Source: Chelydra serpentina (lineage: Eukaryota; Chordata; Testudines; Chelydridae). From it: a DNA stretch of 64,000 nucleotides. The stretch covers positions 5,160,501-5,224,500 of the forward strand of contig JBAIAC010000035.1 in the NCBI GenBank assembly GCA_037349315.1, given 5' to 3'. Made by a program: the position numbers and the translations under genes. The first letter of the stretch is position 1. Each line of letters begins with the position of its first letter. Positions 57,611 to 64,000 of this stretch are shown here, piece after piece. The notes under the pieces were generated by a model. It was not told the origin of the DNA, searched no databases, and saw nothing but the letters and a program-made list of their open reading frames with translations.

Positions 57611-59325
57611 CTAAGGGAGGGGAGATGTAAACACAGCTCAGGGTGACGGCAGAGAGACAACACCCAGTCATCTCTCCCAGGCACTGCTTAGCTGGCATCC
57701 TAGGGGCCCAGTCCTTGGTACAAGCGGACCAGCTGTTAGGAATCTAAAATGAATCTTAAACCACAGCCATGAGCTGCTAGGCCAGACTGTGCAGGAAGGA
57801 ACAACAACCCAGCATAGGAGGGGATGTTGCATGAGAACATCAAGGATCTTCTAACAGGCTCATTGCTTTCCTGGCTTTTCCTGGCTCAGGCCTAGCGCTG
57901 AGAACTCTGCTCCAGACACATCTTCCTGAGATGGCTTTGAAAGCCGCAGGCACTGGCGCAGAAATGTGATAGATCTATGCAAGGGAGAAGCTGCCCTCCA
58001 GTGGAGAGAACTACTCTAGAGTCCATGACATGCGCCAGCCGGAGAGACTCCTCTTCCCTTGTCAGAACTCCCTTTCCAAAGCTTAGCAGTGGATTGGGGT
58101 TTGCACTGGGTGAGAAAAGTAGCATATACGCGCATACAGATCTTATACAAACGTTAATTATTTTTATTTCTTAAATGAGGTTCACCTTGAGTGGTTTTGA
58201 AGTAACTTTTCTCTTTCAAGATGAAACTTTCAGAGCTGTGTTTGCCTTATGGCCCAGTCCCTGTATACACAGATTGTCTTATTTGCATGAAGAATGATGG
58301 CATCTGATCATAAGATGGTCACGTTTATTTTTATTTTTGCTGATGGATGGACATTGAGCGGCTGGTTGTTGCCTAGCCTCTTTTCAAGCTGTTATTTTTA
58401 TAGGATTTGGGGTCAAACTTTCCACGACGTGGTGACATAACGTCATCGCAAGTTCTTTTCACCCAGACGAGGCCATGTCAGCCGTCTCAAAAGTGATCGT
58501 ATGTTCTCTGCGTTTGATATTTGAAGGTGTGGAGGGCGGCTGTCACAGGCGTACAGCCTCTGTGGTAGGCAAACAGTGAATATTTTTTAAATTGCCGGCT
58601 TAAGCAGGACTTTTCGCCAAATTGACACTAGCTAAGCATGACCTAACTCGAACCTGACTGGACCAAGTTGCATGGCCATGCAAGAATTGAAACTGAAGGA
58701 AGGATCTCTGGCACTAAGGTTGGGGTTCAGTCATTAGATAACAATTTGGTTTCAGTGTCAAAATATTTAAAGAGCTCCAAGTTATAGATTCGATTGACTT
58801 TGGTGAAGCTTGTTAGTTGGGCTTTATAATGAAGTGGACCGTCAGCTCCTTGGATGCTGCCTTAGAATTTAAAAGGGTTGATTACATGTTGCATTCATCA
58901 GATGATTTAACTAAATGATGATTTAATTACAATCCAATGTTGAAACTAACCTGTTGCTTTGACCTTGATTTGATGGCTGCATTGCTTTATTCTTAGGTTA
59001 GTTTAATATTCGTAACAGCTTAGCCATGATGATGTCTTCTCAATATTTATTTTTGTTCAATAGTTGTAGTAAAATGTATGAAATTGACACTGAGTCACTT
59101 TTCTTTCTGGAAATAACGTGGGTTCAGAGCCCTGGAGGACCTGGATGGATAGATGCCAGCTAGTCAACCTATAAGCCCGATGAGCTCCCCCTAATTAGCT
59201 TTTGGTTCTCACAGTTGCCTTAAAGATCAGAGGATGGCGATGCTAACATGTCTCACCACCAGCCCCCTGCTATGAGGGCAGCAAGAAGGAGGGAGGCGAG
59301 GGCAGGATTGGGGTTGGTCACGCAC
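57611..59325. other. SLC6A7 intron 3, AT-rich, nothing recognised
   Basis: The intron between coding exons 3 and 4. Its middle (about 58140-59120) is clearly more AT-rich than the neighbourhood. No repeat family or exon could be named; it may be an old decayed element. Confidence 0.4.
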
Positions 59326-59457
59326 CTTTAAAGAGCGGGCTTATCTTCCAGACTGCAAGTGGCCCCAGGCTGGAGAACTGGCCTAGCGAGAGCTCCATGA
59401 AGAAGATGGGGATACCACATATTGCCAGCATGATGAAGTAAGGAACAAGGAAAGCTC
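59326..59457 (-). CDS. SLC6A7: SLC6A7 exon 3: TM2 and first intracellular loop
   Basis: A 132-bp exon, acceptor TTTTTTTGTCTCCAACAG, donor GTGCGT. It encodes [20 protein letters not shown], then [20 protein letters not shown], then LFK (residues about 74-116). TM2 with the [10 protein letters not shown] motif is strongly conserved in SLC6 carriers. Confidence 0.95.
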
Positions 59458-61067
59458 CTGTTGGAGACAAAAAAAGGCAGGGAGGGTGAGACAGGAGCAT
59501 TGGTGCTGGGACAGGAGATCAATACAGTTTTATAAAGCTCCTGAAACCCGGAAGCATCTCAAAGTGCCCAGAGCCAAAGCCTGGAAGGTGATGAGTACCC
59601 ACAACTCACGTTAAAGAGTTAGTGAGGGTTGGGATTGCCTAGGGCCTCTCCAGATTTGGCCCTGTATATGTAGGGATCCCTCCACCCCCCACCCCTCCCA
59701 CCACTGCAATACAGTTCTCTCTGCAGCAAAATGCTGTTCCAGCGAGACTAAGAATCAGTTCTTAGGTCAAGGATTCAACGACGGGGAATTTCAGAGGGAG
59801 AATGTAATTATTATCTGCTGGAGTATGGCCAGGACCCCAGGGTTAGCACCCCTACGAGTGTGAAAAGTTCCGGGAAAGTTACAGAGAGCATTCACGGCCT
59901 TCATTTTACACCTCTTCTGCAGAGATGGCACCTCCAACAGCAAGGCACCCCTTGGCATCGTGTTATCAAGCTAGCTGGATACTGACTCAGCGGGAAGCAT
60001 GCTGCCTGCTGAATCATAACCACAGGAAATGTATTAGAGTCGTCCCAGGACCAGCTCTGACTCTGCTTAGCTTTTGGAATCTGGGGCAATGAGAGCTGGG
60101 AAAATAATGCATCAGGAATGGTTTATTTCCTGTCCTTGAATTCTCTGCAAGCAGACTGTCAAATTCTCCAGTTTATTTACTATTCCAAATTACTGGCAAA
60201 TATCACTCTGGAATAATTCTTCATCTGCAGGCTGTTTGCAAATACCCTACTGTGAAGATTTGTGGTGTTGTGTGGGATGGCCATATCACGATGGGTCTGT
60301 TCCTGGAATGGATGACACATGTGACCAGACAAAAGCCTGAATTTCAGGAGTCTGGTTGGCAATTGGCACTGTTGGTTAGTTTTTGCATTATGAAGAGTGC
60401 ATGATGTTTGAGGTTTCACCCGTATTCATGCTGGGGTAGCCTGTTCACTGGGACATTTGCAGGGAGTGATTGCACAAAGGGCATGCCTAGATGATGCAAA
60501 TTTGTTCCATAACTGAGACGAATACCCATGGGAAATGTTTGCCAGGATTTACAGAGGTCTGGATTGGACCAACAGCAATTTGAGGTGGCTACAAAAGTGG
60601 TGCCAAAGACAAGGAGGGACTCAGAGAGTTTAAGTCTATCAAAGTCCAAGCCACGTTCCCATTTTAAGGTCTTTGAATAGCAGGCCTCTTGGGGTGTTGT
60701 ATTGTCAAACACAGAGTGGGGGTTCCCATGCATGCACTGTATATCCTGCTAGGGCGTCATCAGATGAAATCATCCTCAGGCCATGGTAAGCCACTCCTGT
60801 ACTGAGATGCCAAGCCTCACAGAAGTGGACTAGTCCACTGAGAGAAATCCTAGGCTGTTTCTCCTGACCAATCTGAAGAGAGACCAGGCAGAAGCAGGGA
60901 AACCATCTGAAAGCCAAGAATTTCCAAGTAACGGTAGATTCCCAACCCTGAGAGTGGAGGAGAGAAAGGGACATACGTGAGGCTTTATTCCGACATGAAT
61001 CCCTCTCATTAAGGGGATGGAAGTGGTGCAACTAAGCTCATTAAAGAGGGGATGATCAAGCATGTAC

Positions 61068-61251
61068 CTCCCCCATTGGTGTAAGCTCTGTACGGAAACC
61101 GCCACACATTCCCCAGCCCCACACAGTAGCCAATACAGGAGAGAAGGAAATCCAGCTTCCCGGTCCAGTTCCCTCTGTCTGCTGGGTACTCCATCTCCAG
61201 GTCCCCATCTCCTTGGTCGCTGGGGCTCATCAGCAGGTCTGGAATGATGGG
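61068..61251 (-). CDS. SLC6A7: SLC6A7 exon 2: N-terminal tail and TM1
   Basis: A 184-bp exon with a long pyrimidine tract and acceptor TTCTCGGTCAG, donor GTACAT. It encodes [20 protein letters not shown], then [20 protein letters not shown], then [20 protein letters not shown] (residues about 12-72). [10 protein letters not shown] in TM1 is the SLC6 signature; the unwound part of TM1 binds Na+ and substrate. The donor leaves one base of a Gly codon. The start codon is not in this exon: the frame stays open upstream to an ATG at 61473, but those residues are unlike any SLC6 N-terminus. Confidence 0.95.
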
Positions 61252-61737
61252 CTGACCGAGAAACAGAAGAAGGGCGAGGAGGGTAAGGGAGTCGGAGCGA
61301 GGTAGGCCAGGGAAGAAGGAGAAAGAGAGAACAAATAAACGAGGAGAGAAGAACATGCGGGCCGAGACAGGAGAGAGGATAAAATGAGGGAAGAATGACA
61401 GGCAGAAAGGGTTTGTTGTGGAAAGGGAGAAGGTGGAAAGGGAAGAGGTATGAGAAACAGGGTTAGAATTCATGCTGCTGAGTCACCAAGACTTTAACCC
61501 CAAGGAAGGGTCCCCTAAAAGCCCCCCGTACGGTCAGTTCCCAGAGGGCAGGCTGACTGAGTAACTCCAGGAGACCCTTAGCTACCGTTCAGTGCAATAC
61601 TATCCCTTCTGCGTTTCTTCCCACTCCTGGCCGAGCAAAGGGGGAAAACACAAACTTGTGCCATGGGGACTCTCCTTGGGTGGCCAGAACCCATCTCCCA
61701 AGCACTATCCTGCCTGCTTTTCCCAACCAGAAAATTC

Positions 61738-61812
61738 AGAGGTGGTAAAGCCAGAAGGGACAATGATGAACACGTAGTCTGACCTCCTGCATAGCACCGG
61801 AGGACAGAATGA
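61738..61812 (-). mobile_element. CR1 LINE 3' fragment
   Basis: AAAGCCAGAAGGGACAATGA and CACGTAGTCTGACCTCCTGC are the reversed CR1 tail (TCATTGTCCCTTCTGGC on the - strand). Confidence 0.65.
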
Positions 61813-62105
61813 GAAGAATGGTCTCTGTGTTGCCACAGACTGTGACATACCCACAGAGCCTGTGCTGGCAAAAACTGGGGTTGACCCTGCTTATATCCCT
61901 TTGCTGTGTGGGACACTCCATGCTAAAAGTGCTGTATTTATTTCCCACGCTTTTGGCATTCCTGTTGGCTTGACGTTCGGTGCTTCAGTGTCATGTGCCT
62001 GGGGCCTAAGAGCCTTTCCAGGCTCACTCAATCTGACCCCTGATTGGCAGAGTGCATGCTGCTATCACATGGCAGGATATTAACCCTTTCCTTCGGCCCC
62101 AAATC

Positions 62106-62157
62106 CTGGCGCCCTAGGCGACTGCCTAGGGTCGCCTAATGGTAGCGCCGGCCCTGC
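62106..62157. mobile_element. end fragment of the 4732-type hAT element
   Basis: GGCGCCCTAGGCGACTGCCT and AGGGTCGCCTAATGGTAGCG, ending GCCGGCCCTG, is the reverse complement of the left end of the element at 4732 (CAGAGCCGGTGC, ATTAGGCGACCCTAGG). Confidence 0.6.
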
Positions 62158-62382
62158 TCAAAGCTATGCCGCAACTCAGCAGGATTGTGGGGCAAATCTT
62201 AAATCACAGCTAGATTTGGATATGCCCCCAGATGTCTGGCTGTTTAGCTGGAGCTCATGCTCTTTGATCCGAAAGTCTGGTTGGATATTTGGCTTGGCAA
62301 TGAGATATCCAACCCTTCCTGGTGGGACACGCTTTCCGTAGCCAAAAAGAAGGCAGAACCTTACTTGGGGGATTGGCTAGTA

Positions 62383-62646
62383 CAGTGGTTTTCAACCTTT
62401 TTTCATTTGCAGACCTTTAAAAAAATTCGAAGGGAGGTGTGGACCCCTTTGGCAATCTTAGACAAAGTCTGCAGGCCTCCAGGGGTCTGTGGACCACAGG
62501 TAGGGTGACCAGATGTCCCGATTTTATAGAGACAGTCCCGATATTCGGGGCTTTTTCTTATATGGGCACCTATTACCTTCCCACACTCTGTCCCGATTTT
62601 TCATATTTGCTGTCTGGTCACCCTAACCACAGGTTGAAAACCACTG
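62383..62646. mobile_element. hAT-like element with CAGTGGTTTTCAACCT termini
   Basis: The ends CAGTGGTTTTCAACCT and AGGTTGAAAACCACTG are perfect inverted repeats. The flanks GGCTAGTA (62375-62382) and GGCTAGAA (62647-62654) are an 8-bp duplication with one change. It is interrupted by the MITE at 62501-62625, so the original element was only about 130 bases. Confidence 0.8.
62501..62625. mobile_element. TAGGGTGACC MITE, copy 5, nested
   Basis: Perfect inverted ends TAGGGTGACCAGA and TCTGGTCACCCTA, with an exact 8-bp duplication ACCACAGG (62493-62500 and 62626-62633). This is the best preserved copy and defines the element as 125 bases with an 8-bp target site, which places it in the hAT group. 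Confidence 0.88.
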
Positions 62647-64000
62647 GGCTAGAAGATTAAGGTTGGTCCTTACTTTATCTGAAGTCATGCAACCAAATGA
62701 CCCAACCTCCGATACACCATTGCATGAAGAGATCCCTGTACTGGTATGTCCCGCAGCAAGGGCTCTCTGCCACCCGCAGGCCTCACAGACCAAATGGCAC
62801 AGGGCCAAAGCCCAGAGACAGAATGAGGGGCTCTCAGCCTCTGCTTGGCTGCCTGCTGAATATTCTAAGCCCCCAAGCTGCTGCGTGTATCATGCTCTGC
62901 CCAGTGTTGGGAGGGCAACGAGACAGCGGAGTCAAGTAAGGCGACAGGTATAATGGGACCACAGACAAACTCACTGGCCAATAGAATACATGCGGGCCAA
63001 TGGGATCATGTGTCCTCCTAGTTCTAGCCCTTCCGACATTTGTACTAGGCTCTTACAAGAAAGACCCCATAAGGGTTTGGGAAACATCTGTATGAACAGC
63101 TGTCACAGGGCGGGGAATCTGCAGGGGACACCTGGTCTATAGTTTAGAACCCACCTGTTTTCTGCACAGGGATGGAGATGGCAGAAGACCCAGCTGCAGG
63201 TGTAGAGCCCTTTTGGTCTGCACCACAGAAAAACAACAACAGACCAGCAGATAAAAGGTGGCTGGAAAGCCCAGGGCTGCCCCTGCCCCAGACCTCGCCA
63301 AACCCGCCTGGCACTCAGACAGCAGCCGTCCCAGCAGGTGAAATACTGATGAAGCCCCCCTGCCTGCCCCCTCTCCCCGCCCTCTCTTCCATTTCTCTCC
63401 CTCTCTTGCAGCTGCCCTTTCCTCAGCCCAGCCGCTGAGCTACAGCTGCAAAGTTCCTGCTGCTCAGTTTCCATGGAGACGCGGAGTTGTTCGAATGGAG
63501 AAAGCATGTGTGATGTAGCCAACCTGCTCATTAAACACCGACCTGCCCGGTTCGTGTGGGTTGGCCCAGATGGTTACACACCTATAAGCCTCACGCCTGC
63601 CTAGCATGTACATCCATGCATGAACACAAACAGACATACTTACACATGGGCATACATCCTGCACACACACACGCGCGCCTGCGTACCCATATGCAAATAC
63701 ACACCCATACAAGCATTGCCTTCTGGCAAACTTCGCAAGCATATCAACCCAATACAAAGCAGCAGCGTCCAGCAGTTTGGATAGAACTCTTCCAAAGTCT
63801 CAACAAAAGAATCCAGCCTGAAGAATCTAGACTGAGACCGAAATAGTATCAAGGAAAAAAAATAAAAAAATGCAGTGATCATTGAAGACACCATTAAAAA
63901 CCTACCAGTCTCTGCTGGATGCCTCTATAACAATACAAGGGCTAAGTGAAAACCTCCAGAAATTTAAACTCCGGATATCATGCAGCCCCGTTAGTACATC

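Larger units (their letters stand above)
39486..61251 (-). other. SLC6A7: SLC6A7 gene (coding exons 2-14)
   Basis: This gene span on the - strand encodes the high-affinity L-proline transporter PROT, a Na+/Cl- dependent SLC6 carrier with 12 membrane helices found in forebrain glutamatergic terminals. Thirteen exons with GT-AG borders and consistent phases encode 625 residues. Adding the 11 residues of the unseen first coding exon gives 636, the human length. It converges on CAMK2A; about 20 kb separate the two stop codons and roughly 8-9 kb separate the probable transcript ends. Exon numbers assume one upstream coding exon. Confidence 0.93.
61252..64000. other. SLC6A7 first intron or upstream sequence
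   Basis: No exon encoding the expected first 11 residues was found. The stretch holds CR1 and hAT fragments (61738, 62106, 62383), a CA-rich tract near 63661-63680 and otherwise unremarkable sequence. The open frame that continues upstream of exon 2 to 61473 looks like intron. Confidence 0.5.

Noticed and set aside
61252..61473. Extension of SLC6A7 exon 2 to an ATG at 61473
   Set aside because: The added residues (phenylalanine- and serine-rich, from a pyrimidine tract) are unlike SLC6 N-termini, and a strong acceptor lies exactly where homology begins.

Overview
The window is vertebrate genomic DNA, most probably from a turtle. It carries two split genes with typical GT-AG introns, facing each other tail to tail. 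The 3' half of CAMK2A (calcium/calmodulin-dependent protein kinase II alpha) lies on the + strand, and nearly all of SLC6A7 (brain proline transporter, PROT) lies on the - strand. This convergent CAMK2A/SLC6A7 order is the same as on human chromosome 5q. The turtle call rests on the interspersed repeats: CR1 LINE tails and a CR1 reverse-transcriptase remnant, several hAT-type MITEs with 8-bp target duplications, Penelope-like fragments, and old MIR-type SINEs. It is an inference, not a species identification.

Layout. Positions 1-24353 hold the CAMK2A exons from the kinase activation segment to the last codons, with large introns. The eleven exons (one of them the alternative 33-bp nuclear-localisation exon) plus the terminal exon give exactly the residues needed to reach the family length of 478 amino acids (489 with the alternative exon). 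At 11958 an internal start codon sits in frame upstream of the 41-bp variable-region exon and opens the hydrophobic membrane anchor of alphaKAP, the non-kinase anchoring product of this gene. The last intron appears to split the final His codon, so the stop codon and the long 3' UTR (about 24354-30785, perhaps to about 31920) lie in a separate terminal exon. The UTR end carries CPE motifs, a G-quadruplex-capable tract and AATAAA.

Positions 31921-39485 are intergenic and repeat-rich, with CTCF-like motifs and a CCAAT-box cluster. Positions 39486-61251 hold SLC6A7 on the - strand: a candidate poly(A) signal at 39506, a long 3' UTR, and 13 coding exons from 43495 (stop) to 61251. These encode residues 12-636 of a 636-residue protein. 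The short first coding exon (about 11 codons) was not found and may lie beyond 64000. Positions 61252-64000 are intron or upstream sequence with nested transposons.

Both genes act at forebrain glutamatergic synapses. CaMKII alpha is the calcium-activated holoenzyme kinase of the postsynaptic density, and PROT is the Na+/Cl- coupled L-proline carrier of a subset of presynaptic terminals. Beyond these genes the main points of interest are the alphaKAP exon whose coding sequence doubles as a splice acceptor, a hAT element inserted 22 bp before a kinase exon, a 50-bp tandem array with CTCF-like cores in an SLC6A7 intron, and hammerhead-like motifs in the Penelope fragments.
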